From assembly GCA_002095305.1 (NCBI GenBank), contig MIEI01000027.1, positions 1 through 52,508 of the forward strand: a DNA stretch of 52,508 bases, written 5' to 3'. Positions 7,893 through 17,507 of this stretch are shown piece by piece (position 1 is the first letter of the stretch; each line of letters begins with the position of its first letter). The notes under the pieces are model-generated. The model searched no databases, was not told where the DNA came from, and was given only the letters and a program-made list of their open reading frames with translations. A program made the position numbers and the translations under genes. This DNA is from Pantoea brenneri. GTDB taxonomy: Bacteria; Pseudomonadota; Gammaproteobacteria; Enterobacterales; Enterobacteriaceae.

Positions 7893-8903
7893 TTAAGAGT
7901 AGAAAGCAGGACGTGGCGGCATCTCTACCGTTTCAATCGCACCGCTGTTTTGCGCTTTGATACAGGCATCGGCGGCCACTGAGGCGGCAAAGCCATCCCA
8001 GGCAGACGGACCGGTCAGCGTGCCCGCTTTCACGTCGTTGATGAACGCCTGCAGCTCCACGTCATACGCTTCGATAAACCGATCTTTCCAGTCAACCAGA
8101 ATGGTGTTCGACAGTCGGGCATCTTTACGCAGCTGCACCGACGACGGCTCAGGCAAGCGGGCAATGCCCTCTTCCCCGACCACTTCGCACTGAATGTCAT
8201 AGCCATAGGCGCAGTTGACGAAGATCTCGACGTCGATGCGTACCCCTTTCTGGGTCTCAAACAGCACAATCTGCGGATCTTTCAGTTGGGCATGGGATTT
8301 TGAGGTGACGCGCGGGAAGACCACCTGCACCGTTTTATAATCGTCATTGGTCAGCCAGCGCAGCACGTCCAGTTCATGGATCAGCGTGTTGGTGATCGCC
8401 ATCGGCGTGGTGTAATTTTCCGGCACGGTCGGGTTACGGTGCGCACAGTGCAGCATCAGCGGCTCGCCAATATCCCCGTCGGTAATCACTTTTTTCAGCG
8501 CGCGGTAGCCAGCATCGTAAGGGCGCATAAAGCCGACCTGCACCAGCCGTTTGCCGGCCTGGATTTCAGCGTCCACCACCCGGCGACAGCCTTCGGCGCT
8601 CATCGCCAGCGGCTTCTCACAGAACACCGGTTTGCCCGCGGCAATCGCAGCTAAGGTGAACTCTTCGTGGGTCGGGTCCCATGACGTCACCAGCACCGCA
8701 TCCACCTCTGGTGACTGGATCACGTCATGTCCGTTCTGGAACACTTGCGCCTCGATGTTCAGGCGCTGCAGCGCAGCGCGCGCGCCGTCAACGTTGATAT
8801 CCGAGACGGCAACCACCTGTGCGCCCTGCAACACGTGGTTGCAGCGGCGAATATGTTCCTGACCAATTGCACCTGTACCGATGACGCCAAGTTTCAAAGT
8901 CAT
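7893..8903 (-). CDS. iolG: Inositol 2-dehydrogenase IolG (Gfo/Idh/MocA family)
   Basis: IolG oxidises myo-inositol to scyllo-inosose with NAD+, the entry step. 336 residues with an N-terminal Rossmann motif [12 protein letters not shown], the family EKP motif (FCEKPLA) with the catalytic Lys, and the substrate-site HELDVLRWL His region (about residues 175-185). Length agrees with characterised IolG proteins (about 340). Middle gene of iolD-iolG-iolE; 63 bases separate it from iolD and 44 from iolE. Other Gfo/Idh/MocA dehydrogenases are similar, but the operon context makes IolG the best call. Confidence 0.93.
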   Translation of the reverse strand: MTLKLGVIGTGAIGQEHIRRCNHVLQGAQVVAVSDINVDGARAALQRLNIEAQVFQNGHDVIQSPEVDAVLVTSWDPTHEEFTLAAIAAGKPVFCEKPLAMSAEGCRRVVDAEIQAGKRLVQVGFMRPYDAGYRALKKVITDGDIGEPLMLHCAHRNPTVPENYTTPMAITNTLIHELDVLRWLTNDDYKTVQVVFPRVTSKSHAQLKDPQIVLFETQKGVRIDVEIFVNCAYGYDIQCEVVGEEGIARLPEPSSVQLRKDARLSNTILVDWKDRFIEAYDVELQAFINDVKAGTLTGPSAWDGFAASVAADACIKAQNSGAIETVEMPPRPAFYS

Positions 8904-8966
8904 AATTACACCTGTGTAGGGTTCGTGCTGAGATAAGAGGAAAGGGGCCGTGATCCGGCCCTGAAA

Positions 8967-10907
8967 TTAGTATTTACGCGCCTGATCCAGATGGGTTTTC
9001 AGCTTATCCGCTACCGCCTGAACCCGTTCAGAATCGGAGGCCTGCGCGACGCCAACGTGCCACCAGCTGAAATATTTGTGGATCATGGTTTTCGGCAGCA
9101 CTTTGATGTCGATAAGCGTGGAAACGGTCTGCGTTCTGGCATCTTCCAGCGCGGCTTTTAGCTGCTCCAGCGTGGTGACGCGGTAGGTTTTACAGCCGTA
9201 GCCTGCCGCGATGGCGGCGAAATCAACCGGCACGAAGCCCCCATCCAGCTTGCCACCTTCCGGATTACGGAAGCGGAACTCGGTGGTGAAGCTGTCCATT
9301 CCGTGTTCCATTTGCAGGTTATTGATGCAGCCGTTGGTCATGTTATCCAGCAGCACCACGTTGATCTTCGCCCCTTCCTGAATTGAGGTAACCAGCTCGG
9401 AATGCAGCATCATGAAAGAGCCATCGCCGACCAGCGCATAGACTTCTCGCTGCGGCTGCGCCAGTTTTGCGCCCAGCGCGGCGTTAACTTCATAACCCAT
9501 ACAGGAGTAGCCGTACTCCACGTGATAGGCGTTGTAATCTTTGGTGCGCCAGACGCGCTGCAGATCGCCGGGCAAGCTGCCCGCTGCCGCAACAATCACC
9601 GCCTCTTTGGGTAACTGTTCGTTCAGCGTGCCGAGCACGCTGCTTTGCGTCAGGACTGACTGGGTCAGGCGGTTGAACTCGGCGAATACCGCTTCACGAT
9701 CGAGATGGTCGGCAATCTCCGGCACAAAGTCCTGTTCGTGATACTCCACCTGATAGACACGCTGAGTCTCTTTCAGCAGTTTGCTCTGCGCCTGTTCAAT
9801 CTGGCTGCCCCAGTCGTTACTGTAATGCTGTGATGCCAGCGCGGCCGTCAGCGCGGTCAACCCTTCACGGGCATCGGCCAGCAGCTGTACGCCATCCAGC
9901 TTGTAGCTGTCGAAATTGCTGACGTTGATATTGAGGAAGCTGACGTCCGGATTCTGGAAAATCCATTTCGAGGCGGTGGTGAAGTCGGTGTAACGGGTAC
10001 CAATACCGATGACTAAATCAGCCTCTTTTGCCAGCAGGTTGGCGGCCAGACAGCCGGTTTCACCGACGCCGCCGACGTTAAGCGGATGGTCGGAGATCAC
10101 CGTGCCTTTGCCCGCCTGCGTTTCGGCAAACGGAATCTGATAACGCTCGGCGAACTGGCGCAGCGCCTCACCCGCTTCAGAGTATTTAACCCCGCCGCCA
10201 CAGACGATCAGCGGCTTGCGTTTACGGCCGATCAGCGTCAGGGCATCGGCCAGCTGCGCCGCAACCGGCAGGCGACGATCCAGTCGGTGCACCCGCTTCT
10301 GGAAGAAATAGTCCGGGTAATCCCAGGCTTCACCCTGCACATCCTGCGGCAGCGACAGCGTTACCGCGCCGGTTTCGGCCGGATCGGTCAGCACGCGCAG
10401 GGCGTTAATGCAGGCCGACATCAGCTGTTCCGGACGGCTGACGCGGTCCCAGTATTTGCTGACGGCCCGGAAGGCGTCGTTGGTGCTGATGCTAAGATCG
10501 TAGCTCTGCTCAATCTGCTGCAAAACCGGATCGGGCTGGCGGGTAGCGAACACGTCGCCGGGCAACAGCAGCAGCGGAATACGGTTCGCGGTGGCGGTGG
10601 CAGCCGCGGTAATCATGTTGGCGGCACCGGGTCCGACTGACGAGCTGCAGGCGATGATCTGACGACGCAGTGACTGTTTAGCAAAGCCGGTGGCGGCATG
10701 CGCCATGCCCTGCTCATTGCGGCCCTGATACACCACCAGATCGCCGCTATCCTGCTCCAGCGCCTGTCCCATTCCCAGCACGTTGCCATGACCGAAAATG
10801 GCGAAGATGCCTTTTACAAACTTAGTCTCAACGCCATCAACATCAATGTATTGATTATCAAGAAATTTAACCAGCGCCTGTGCAGTGGTCAGTCTGATTG
10901 TGCCCAT
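8967..10907 (-). CDS. iolD: 3D-(3,5/4)-trihydroxycyclohexane-1,2-dione acylhydrolase IolD
   Basis: IolD opens the ring of the diketone made by IolE to give 5-deoxy-glucuronate. 646 residues with the three domains of a ThDP enzyme: N-terminal PYR domain with the catalytic Glu region, central domain with GVGETGC, and C-terminal PP domain with the ThDP/Mg motif GDGSFMM ... LLDNMTN (about residues 490-520). The N-terminal [20 protein letters not shown] is characteristic of IolD. First gene of the left-facing operon. Its start faces iolC across a 546-base regulatory region. Confidence 0.95.
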   Translation of the reverse strand: MGTIRLTTAQALVKFLDNQYIDVDGVETKFVKGIFAIFGHGNVLGMGQALEQDSGDLVVYQGRNEQGMAHAATGFAKQSLRRQIIACSSSVGPGAANMITAAATATANRIPLLLLPGDVFATRQPDPVLQQIEQSYDLSISTNDAFRAVSKYWDRVSRPEQLMSACINALRVLTDPAETGAVTLSLPQDVQGEAWDYPDYFFQKRVHRLDRRLPVAAQLADALTLIGRKRKPLIVCGGGVKYSEAGEALRQFAERYQIPFAETQAGKGTVISDHPLNVGGVGETGCLAANLLAKEADLVIGIGTRYTDFTTASKWIFQNPDVSFLNINVSNFDSYKLDGVQLLADAREGLTALTAALASQHYSNDWGSQIEQAQSKLLKETQRVYQVEYHEQDFVPEIADHLDREAVFAEFNRLTQSVLTQSSVLGTLNEQLPKEAVIVAAAGSLPGDLQRVWRTKDYNAYHVEYGYSCMGYEVNAALGAKLAQPQREVYALVGDGSFMMLHSELVTSIQEGAKINVVLLDNMTNGCINNLQMEHGMDSFTTEFRFRNPEGGKLDGGFVPVDFAAIAAGYGCKTYRVTTLEQLKAALEDARTQTVSTLIDIKVLPKTMIHKYFSWWHVGVAQASDSERVQAVADKLKTHLDQARKY

Positions 10908-11453
10908 ATGCTCTTCCTTTACATGCTGGTGGTACCTGACTCCGGTACAACGCGCCAGGCGAAGTCATACTGCGGAAAAGGCGACCGGTATAATTGAAAC
11001 GTGAGGCGATTATAAACAAATATATTTTTCATAAAATACAATTACAGAAGAAACATTTCATTTTGCGAGTGAGATCAAATTTAGTGACGCTGCCGGGACT
11101 GACAGGCGATCCGGACCGGGTAAACTGGAACGTTTTATGGACATCATCGAATGATGAAAAAATTCATTTCACTTCAGCAGCTTCCTCTATTAATGGGGAT
11201 ATTCCTGCGATCTCTCTCACAACCCTGATATGCCGGGCGCCGTCAACCTGGCTCTGCCGATCGCTGAGTGGAATCAGGAGTTTTACCTGGTTCACAAAAT
11301 CGCGATGGATATTTCATTTCATGTTGAACTTGGAATTTTTATTCCTCATACTGCCCTCATAGCCAATCAGGCACCTATAGACCCGGAAGCAAAGCGCGCG
11401 ACGTCGGGCTTTTCGCCCGCAGTGTCTGCTAATCACAGAAGGAAACCACAGGT
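10908..11453. promoter_or_regulatory. Divergent iolD / iolC control region
   Basis: This 546-base gap separates iolD (left) from iolC (right) and is notably more A+T-rich than its flanks. It holds a perfect inverted repeat ATGAA-AAAA-TTCAT (11154-11167) and a GGAA-N6-TTCC palindrome (11332-11345), the latter identical to the motif published for the RpiR-type IolR of Sinorhizobium meliloti. Just before iolC is a small GC hairpin (11405-11419) and an AAGGA ribosome site. Open frames here have no recognisable protein. I infer that IolR represses both promoters from here. Confidence 0.55.
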
Positions 11454-13367
11454 ATGAGTACACAACAGAAGCGGCTTGATGTGATTTGTATCGGGCGCAT
11501 CGCCGTTGATTTTTATGGTCAGCAGATCGGGGCGCGGCTGGAGGATGTCACCTCATTCGCCAAATATCTCGGGGGTTCCTCAGGCAACGTCGCCTATGGC
11601 ACTGCGATTCAGGGCCTGAAATCGGCGATGCTGGCGCGGGTGGGAGATGAGCACAATGGTCGCTTTCTGCGCGAAGAGTTGCAGCGCGTCGGCTGTAATA
11701 CCGATGCCTTAATCACCGACGAAAAACGCCTGACCGGCATGGTGATCCTCGGTATTAAAGATGAAGAGACTTTTCCGCTGATTTTCTACCGTGATAACTG
11801 CGCCGATATGGGCCTGGTACCGGACGACGTGCAGGAAGATTTTATCGCCTCTTCGCGCGCGGTCGCGGTGACCGGCACCCACTTATCCCACCCGCAGACC
11901 CGCGAAGCGGTGCTGAAAGCGCTGGTTATTGCCCGCCGCAACGGCCTGCGTACCGCACTGGATATCGATTATCGTCCGGTGCTGTGGGGACTGACCTCGC
12001 TCGGCGACGGTGAAACCCGTTTCATTGAATCGTCGCAGGTGACGCAACAGCTACAGGAAGTGGTGCATTATTTCGATTTAATCGTCGGTACCGAAGAAGA
12101 GTTTCATATTGCCGGTGGCAGCACCGATACGCTGACCGCCCTGAAGAACGTGCGTCAGGCCAGTCAGGCGACGCTGGTCTGCAAACGCGGTCCGCTGGGC
12201 TGCGTGGTGTTTGAAGGTGAGATCCCGGATAGCTGGGAACAGACCCGGCTGCACAGCGGGGTGCGGGTCGAAGTGCTAAACGTGCTGGGCGCAGGCGATG
12301 CGTTTATGTCCGGCCTGCTGCGTGGCTGGCTGAACGATGAAGGCTGGGAACAGGCATGCCGTTACGCCAACGCCTGCGGAGCGCTGGTGGTGTCACGCCA
12401 CGGCTGCGCGCCCGCCATGCCCACCAAAGCGGAGCTGGATGATTTCCTGAGTCGCGATAAAGAGGTGAAACGGCCCGATCTCGACAGTCGCCTCAACCAT
12501 CTGCACCGCGTGACCACCCGCAAACAGCAGTGGCCGGAACTGAACGTGTTCGCCTTTGACCATCGTAAACAGCTGGTGGATATGGCGCGCGAAGCGGGCG
12601 TCGATGAGAGCAAAATTCCACAGCTTAAACTGCTGCTGCTGAAAGCGGCCGAGGAAGCGGCGCAAACCGCCGGACTGGAGAACAAAAGCGGTATTCTGGC
12701 GGATACCACTTACGGCCAGAAAGCGCTGAATGCCATCACCGGTAAACAGTGGTGGATTGGTCGCCCGATTGAACTGCCGGGTTCGCGCCCGCTGCGGCTG
12801 GAACATGGCAACATCGGCTCACAGCTAATCGACTGGCCAGCCGAACACGTCGTGAAATGCCTGGTGTTTTATCATCCGCACGACAGTGCCGAACTGCGTA
12901 AAGAGCAGGATGAGCAGGTACTGGATGTCTGGAACGGCTGTAACAAAAGTGGCCATGAGCTGCTGCTGGAAGTGATTTTGCCGGAGAGCAACCCGGATCG
13001 TAATGAAGGTTACTATTTTGATATTCTCAGTCACTTCTACAGCCTCGGCATTCAGCCGGACTGGTGGAAACTGCCGCCGCTGTCGGCCGAAAGCTGGCAG
13101 GCGATCAGCGGATTGATCGAACAGCAGGACCCGCACTGCCGCGGCATTCTGTTACTCGGTCTGGACGCGCCGGAAGAGAAGCTCAAAGCTGGCTTCGCCG
13201 CTGCGGCGAAAGCGCCATGGGTAAAAGGCTTTGCTGTCGGCCGGACAATTTTTGGTCAGCCATCGCGCCAGTGGTTACAGGGCGAACTGGACGATCAGTC
13301 GCTGATCGACACCGTGAAAGGCAACTACCTGCGGCTGATTGAGTACTGGCGCGCCGCCCGCGCCTGA
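11454..13367 (+). CDS. iolC: 5-dehydro-2-deoxygluconokinase fused to DUF2090 aldolase-like domain (IolC)
   Basis: 637 residues, about twice the size of a stand-alone IolC. Residues ~1-320 are a PfkB/ribokinase-type kinase (CIGRIAVDFYGQQIGARLED, substrate motif GGSSGNVAYG, ATP/anion-hole motif NVLGAGDAFMSG with catalytic Asp) that phosphorylates 2-deoxy-5-keto-gluconate. Residues ~330-637 are a DUF2090 domain (NVFAFDHRKQL ... ILADTTYG ... LLGLDAPEEKL), a class-I aldolase-like TIM barrel thought to replace IolJ, cleaving the product to DHAP and malonate semialdehyde. The fusion is known in other proteobacteria. Starts after AAGGA and ends at a strong terminator. Confidence 0.94.
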   Translation: MSTQQKRLDVICIGRIAVDFYGQQIGARLEDVTSFAKYLGGSSGNVAYGTAIQGLKSAMLARVGDEHNGRFLREELQRVGCNTDALITDEKRLTGMVILGIKDEETFPLIFYRDNCADMGLVPDDVQEDFIASSRAVAVTGTHLSHPQTREAVLKALVIARRNGLRTALDIDYRPVLWGLTSLGDGETRFIESSQVTQQLQEVVHYFDLIVGTEEEFHIAGGSTDTLTALKNVRQASQATLVCKRGPLGCVVFEGEIPDSWEQTRLHSGVRVEVLNVLGAGDAFMSGLLRGWLNDEGWEQACRYANACGALVVSRHGCAPAMPTKAELDDFLSRDKEVKRPDLDSRLNHLHRVTTRKQQWPELNVFAFDHRKQLVDMAREAGVDESKIPQLKLLLLKAAEEAAQTAGLENKSGILADTTYGQKALNAITGKQWWIGRPIELPGSRPLRLEHGNIGSQLIDWPAEHVVKCLVFYHPHDSAELRKEQDEQVLDVWNGCNKSGHELLLEVILPESNPDRNEGYYFDILSHFYSLGIQPDWWKLPPLSAESWQAISGLIEQQDPHCRGILLLGLDAPEEKLKAGFAAAAKAPWVKGFAVGRTIFGQPSRQWLQGELDDQSLIDTVKGNYLRLIEYWRAARA

Positions 13368-13380
13368 TGCAGCCCGCCAG

Positions 13381-13412
13381 ACGCCATCCTGCTCAGAGGG
13401 TGGCGTTTTTTT
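13381..13412 (+). terminator. Intrinsic terminator of iolC
   Basis: Nine-bp stem ACGCCATCC / GGGTGGCGT (one G-T pair), 8-base loop, followed by a run of T's. It ends the iolC transcript, so iolR is transcribed from its own promoter. Confidence 0.88.
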
Positions 13413-13673
13413 ATGTCTTACACCGTCATCCTTCTGCTGTCGCCCGCCCTGCTATCCTCACTCTCCCCATCCTGACAGCCGCAAATCAGCGCCGTTTTAT
13501 CCTTGTGCGCCACGAACCGCCTCTCCGGCTGGCCGTGCCGGGACATTCTGTGAAGCAATTCATAAAGCCATGAAATAAACCGCTCTGTTGACGCAAACAA
13601 ATGAAATTTTCCATCCATCTGGTACTATAGCGCTCATTATCCAGCCATTATTCTTATTACACGGGCAGAAGTA
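13413..13673 (+). promoter_or_regulatory. Upstream region of iolR
   Basis: No credible gene. It contains an inverted repeat TTCAT-N6-ATGAA (13559-13574) and a second ATGAAATTTTCC element (from about 13602) followed by GGTACTATAG, a plausible -10 region near 13621. The repeats resemble those before iolC and iolI, so autoregulation by IolR is possible. Confidence 0.4.
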
Positions 13674-14516
13674 ATGACCAATAATCCCACCCAACTTTCT
13701 TTATTGCAGGACGATATTCGTCGCCGCTACGAAACGCTGAGCAAACGTCTTAAACAGGTTGCGCGTTACATTCTTGATAACAGCAATAGCATTGCCTTTG
13801 ATACCGTGGCCTCTATTGCCCAGCAGGCTGATGTCCCGCCATCAACCCTGATTCGCTTTGCCAACGCTTTTGGCTTTAGCGGCTTCAATGAAATGAAACA
13901 GGTTTTTCGTCAGCACCTGATGGAAGAGACGGTTAACTACACTGAACGCGCCCGTCTGTTTCGTCAGACCTCAACCGATGACAGCGCCAGTGCGCCTGAA
14001 AGCCCGGCTGAGATCCTCAACGTGTTTACCATGGTTAACAGCCAGGCGTTACAGCAGCTGGCGATGCAGGTTAATCCGGAGCAGCTGAACAAAGCGGTGA
14101 AGCTGCTGAACGAGGCCGAGAATATCTATGTGATTGGCCTGCGCCGTTCTTTCAGCGTCGCCTCTTATCTGGTGTATGCGCTGCGCCATCTGGAACGCCG
14201 GGCCTTCCTGATCGACGGCCTCGGCGGCATGTTTACCGAACAGCTCAGCCTGGTGAATCCTAAAGATGTGGTGATTGCCATCAGCTACTCGCCGTATGCG
14301 CGTGAAGCGGTCGAAGTGGTTGAAATGGGTGCCAAGCGCGGTGCGCATCAGATTGCCATCACCGACAGCCAGGTCAGCCCGCTGGCCGCCTTCAGCGACG
14401 TCTGTTTTGTGGTGCGTGAAGCGCAGGTGGATGGCTTCCGGTCGCAGGTTGCATCACTTTGTCTGGCGCAGACGCTGGCGGTGTCACTGGCACTGAACAA
14501 TGCGGAAACGCCCTGA
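13674..14516 (+). CDS. iolR: RpiR-family transcriptional regulator IolR
   Basis: 280 residues: an N-terminal HTH_6 DNA-binding domain (about 1-80; QADVPPSTLIRFANAFGFSG is the recognition region) and a C-terminal SIS sugar-phosphate-binding domain (about 120-270; GLRRSFSVASYLVYAL, AISYSPYAREAVEVVEMGA). RpiR-type IolR repressors control inositol catabolism in Salmonella and rhizobia; an inositol-derived intermediate relieves repression. Monocistronic between two intrinsic terminators. The position inside the cluster makes the functional assignment strong, although operator and ligand are inferred. Confidence 0.9.
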   Translation: MTNNPTQLSLLQDDIRRRYETLSKRLKQVARYILDNSNSIAFDTVASIAQQADVPPSTLIRFANAFGFSGFNEMKQVFRQHLMEETVNYTERARLFRQTSTDDSASAPESPAEILNVFTMVNSQALQQLAMQVNPEQLNKAVKLLNEAENIYVIGLRRSFSVASYLVYALRHLERRAFLIDGLGGMFTEQLSLVNPKDVVIAISYSPYAREAVEVVEMGAKRGAHQIAITDSQVSPLAAFSDVCFVVREAQVDGFRSQVASLCLAQTLAVSLALNNAETP

Positions 14517-14527
14517 TTCAGGCGATT

Positions 14528-14557
14528 AAAAAAGGCAGCCTGTTGGCTGCCTTTTTT
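14528..14557. terminator. Bidirectional terminator between iolR and iolB
   Basis: Seven-bp perfect stem GGCAGCC / GGCTGCC with a TGTT loop, flanked by six A's on the left and six T's on the right, so it can end both the rightward iolR and the leftward iolB transcripts. Confidence 0.9.
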
Positions 14558-14620
14558 ATTGGTCGGCGGTGAGCTTAATCACGGCCGGCTGTAGAACGGT
14601 TACGGCTGACGGTGAGACAG

Positions 14621-15439
14621 TTATGACTGACGCGGATAGTCGTCGCTATTGACCCAGGCGTGATCTTTCTCCCAGGTAAACTTCCACAGCCGCACCGGTC
14701 CGGCCATCACGTTCAGGTAGTAGTTGTTGTAACCCGCCAGCGTCGCCACCGGATGATAGCCACGCGGCACCATCACCACATCGCGATTGTAGGGCGCCAT
14801 GCACGCGTCCAGCGAGCGATCGTCGGTGTAAACCCGCTGCATGGCAAAGCCCGGTTCCGGATCGAAACGGTGATAATAGGTCTCTTCCAGATAAGTTTCG
14901 TCTTCGCTCTCTTCCTGGTCGTGCTTGTGGCTGGGATAAGAGCTGGTATCGCCTTCATTGGTATAGACTTCCACCACCAGCAGACTGTCAGCCGGTTTAT
15001 TATCCGGCAGAATATTGTGTACCAGCCGCTGGTTACGTCCTTTGCCACGATGCTCCACCCCGACATCTTCCGGCGCAATCAGCCGCGCAGGCAGATTGCC
15101 GTGGCCCGGCGCGCTACAGACTGCCAGTTCCAGATCGCTGTCGGCCTGCACGTCGACTTCATCGTCATGCGGGACATAGACTGACCACGGCGGCACGCGC
15201 TCAAACGGTGACATGCGCTTACCGATGCCAGGGAATTCTGCGTGGCGGGTTTTAACCGAGGCCAGCCCGGCGACTATCACCAGGCACAGCTCGTTATCAC
15301 CGCTGCTGAGGCGCAGGGTTTCTCCCTTCTTCAACAGATAAACGTCGAAACCGACATAACGCCAGCCGGCGCGCTCCGGCGTGACGTGCTGAATGCGACC
15401 CTGACTGTCTGGTGCTTGTGCTTTCGAAAGTAAAGACAT
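14621..15439 (-). CDS. iolB: 5-deoxy-glucuronate isomerase IolB
   Basis: IolB converts 5-deoxy-glucuronate to 2-deoxy-5-keto-gluconate. 272 residues from the chosen start: a bicupin with metal-ligand region SYPSHKHDQ ... EETYYHRFDP and the C-terminal VPRGYHPVATLAGYNNYYLN block. The ATG at 15439 has a strong GAGGAGG upstream; an in-frame extension to 15529 lacks family similarity and is rejected. Follows iolA on the same strand with a 136-base gap that contains a strong hairpin, so it may be co-transcribed with iolA at reduced level. Confidence 0.94.
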   Translation of the reverse strand: MSLLSKAQAPDSQGRIQHVTPERAGWRYVGFDVYLLKKGETLRLSSGDNELCLVIVAGLASVKTRHAEFPGIGKRMSPFERVPPWSVYVPHDDEVDVQADSDLELAVCSAPGHGNLPARLIAPEDVGVEHRGKGRNQRLVHNILPDNKPADSLLVVEVYTNEGDTSSYPSHKHDQEESEDETYLEETYYHRFDPEPGFAMQRVYTDDRSLDACMAPYNRDVVMVPRGYHPVATLAGYNNYYLNVMAGPVRLWKFTWEKDHAWVNSDDYPRQS

Positions 15440-15516
15440 CCCATTCCTCCTCTCTGCATGATAGATGCGCTTGCCGTCGCAGTGGCCCGGATTTAACCAG
15501 CCGCCTGAAACCGCTA

Positions 15517-15548
15517 ACCGGCAGGCCATCGTAATGCGGCCTGCCGGT
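15517..15548. repeat. Intercistronic hairpin between iolA and iolB
   Basis: A perfect 11-bp inverted repeat ACCGGCAGGCC / GGCCTGCCGGT with a 10-base loop, no T-tract on the leftward strand. It may stabilise the 3' end of the iolA message or attenuate read-through into iolB. Confidence 0.6.
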
Positions 15549-15575
15549 CGGGCACCTCAAACAGAGTTCATTGAA

Positions 15576-17081
15576 TTAACTTAGCGTAGGCATACTGAAT
15601 TCTGAAACGGTCTGCTGACCCGCTGGCCAGCGCACCGTGGCGGTTTTCATCCGGGTGTAGAAACGCACACCGTCCGGACCGTGGACGTTGAGCGCGCCGA
15701 ACACCGAACGCTTCCAGCCACCAAAGCTGTGGAAAGCCATCGGCACCGGAACCGGCACGTTCACCCCGACCATGCCGGCTTCAACGTTCTGGACAAATTC
15801 ACGCGCGGTGTTGCCGTTGCTGGTGAAAATGGCGCTGCCGTTGCCGAACTCATGGCTGTTGACCAGTTGCAGCGCGCTGTCGTAGTCCGGCGCACGCATG
15901 ATGCTCAGCACCGGGCCAAAAATCTCTTCACGCCAGATCACCATGTCAGAGGTGACGTTATCAAACAGCGTGCCGCCGACGTAGTAACCTTCGGCGTGTC
16001 CGGCCACCTGAATAGTGCGGCCATCCACCACCAGCTTCGCACCTTCCTGCTCACCTTTATCAATGTAGCCGAGCACTTTCTTCTGATGCGCCGCCGAAAC
16101 CACCGGCCCCATCTCATTCTCTTCTGCGCCTTTATTGATGCCAGGCCCGACACGCAGCGCTTTTACCAGCGGCGTCAGGCGGGCAATCAGTTTGTCAGCC
16201 GTATCATCACCAACCGCGACCACCACCGGCAGCGCCATGCAGCGCTCACCCGCTGATCCAAACGCCCCACCCATAATGGCGTTCACGGTGGCATCCAGAT
16301 CGGCATCCGGCATCACGATGGCGTGGTTTTTGGCGGCGCCAAACGCCTGTACCCGCTTACCGTGGGCGCTGGCCGTTTTGTAGATGTGTTCTGCTACGCC
16401 GGATGACCCGACAAAGCTCACCGCCGCGATGCGCGGATCTTTGTACAACTGTTCAGCATCTTCATTTGAGCTGTGTACCACGTTGAATACGCCATCTGGC
16501 AGACCCGCTTCGGTAAGCAGTTCCGCCATGCGGACCGCGGCAGACGGATCAAGCGCAGGCGGCTTCAGAACAAAGGTATTGCCGCAGGCCAGAGCGATCG
16601 GGAACATCCACAGCGGCACCATCGCCGGGAAGTTAAACGGCGTAATCCCCGCCACAACCCCGACCGGCTGCATCAGCGAAAAGCTGTCAACGCCACTGCC
16701 GACATTCGGTGAGTATTCCCCTTTCAGCAGATGCGGGATCCCGCAGGCAAACTCAATCACTTCAATGCCGCGGGTCAGTTCGCCCAGCGCGTCAGACCAG
16801 ACTTTGCCATGTTCGGAGACAATCAGCGCCGCCAGTTCATCGCGATGTTGTTCCATCAGCGCTTTGAAGTTGAATAGCACACGGGCACGGCGCAGCGGTG
16901 AGGTTTTCGACCAGGCCGGGAAGGCGTTGTGCGCAACCTCAATCGCATGAGCCACTTCGTCAGCAGTACTCTGCGTCAGTTCACGTACCACTTTTCCGGT
17001 TGCCGGATCGTAAACCGGGATGGTTTCGTTGCTGGCGCTGAAGGTGGTTTTACCGCCAATAAAGTTTCCTGTGATAGTCAT
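15576..17081 (-). CDS. iolA: Methylmalonate/malonate-semialdehyde dehydrogenase (CoA-acylating) IolA
   Basis: The last step of the pathway: oxidation of malonate semialdehyde to acetyl-CoA with NAD+ and CoA. 501 residues of the aldehyde dehydrogenase superfamily, MMSDH branch: N-terminal GNFIGGKTTF, ITPFNFPAMVPLWMFPIALA, the NAD-site VSFVGSSGVAEHIY and the catalytic Cys in GSAGERCMALP (about residue 285). The CoA-acylating branch is recognised by this GERCMA context. First gene of the leftward iolA-iolB unit. Transcribed from the region 17082-17507. Confidence 0.95.
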   Translation of the reverse strand: MTITGNFIGGKTTFSASNETIPVYDPATGKVVRELTQSTADEVAHAIEVAHNAFPAWSKTSPLRRARVLFNFKALMEQHRDELAALIVSEHGKVWSDALGELTRGIEVIEFACGIPHLLKGEYSPNVGSGVDSFSLMQPVGVVAGITPFNFPAMVPLWMFPIALACGNTFVLKPPALDPSAAVRMAELLTEAGLPDGVFNVVHSSNEDAEQLYKDPRIAAVSFVGSSGVAEHIYKTASAHGKRVQAFGAAKNHAIVMPDADLDATVNAIMGGAFGSAGERCMALPVVVAVGDDTADKLIARLTPLVKALRVGPGINKGAEENEMGPVVSAAHQKKVLGYIDKGEQEGAKLVVDGRTIQVAGHAEGYYVGGTLFDNVTSDMVIWREEIFGPVLSIMRAPDYDSALQLVNSHEFGNGSAIFTSNGNTAREFVQNVEAGMVGVNVPVPVPMAFHSFGGWKRSVFGALNVHGPDGVRFYTRMKTATVRWPAGQQTVSEFSMPTLS

Positions 17082-17507
17082 GATGTTGCCTCTTTAAATG
17101 GTTAAGTTCCCTGCAGACTCACTGTGCGGCCTGTCCCGCAGCCTGATCAGGCAAACCTGAAAGCGTGCTATGAAACTATTACAGTGGAACAAATTTTTCA
17201 AATGGATATTTTTAGAAAATTTCCTTTTAGCGGCACAGATCGCATTTTTATCGTCACCCGAGCGAGGCAGCCTGATATCGGGCCAAAGCCAGCCTGTCAG
17301 GCGCTTTACGGCCGCTGACAAATCCGTTAGCCGGGTGAAAAAGTCACGGTTTTTGCTGGCGCGATCGGGTTTTACCGGTCCGCAGTGAAACGGAATATGG
17401 AATTAATGCGAGACGGATCTAATAATTACCATTTCATAATTCATAAATAATGAAATAAATGTTCTCTTTAGCCCCATCTTCCTCTTTCCTGTCACCGGAG
17501 TCGCAGC
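17082..17507. promoter_or_regulatory. Divergent iolA / iolI control region
   Basis: A 426-base gap without a credible gene. On the iolI side it carries TTCAT-N5-ATGAA (17440-17454) nested in a wider ATTTCAT ... ATGAAAT inverted repeat (17431-17456). On the iolA side GGAA-CAAATT-TTTC (about 17187-17200) differs by one base from GGAA-N6-TTCC. Both could bind IolR. The section 17165-17240 is A+T-rich and probably holds the iolA promoter. These are pattern-based inferences. Confidence 0.45.

Noticed and set aside
10994..11457. Two overlapping open frames in the iolD-iolC gap
   Set aside because: No ribosome sites or recognisable domains; they run over the predicted iolC promoter and operator repeats.
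13339..13618. Small frames around the iolC terminator
   Set aside because: They pass through the intrinsic terminator hairpin and lack ribosome sites.
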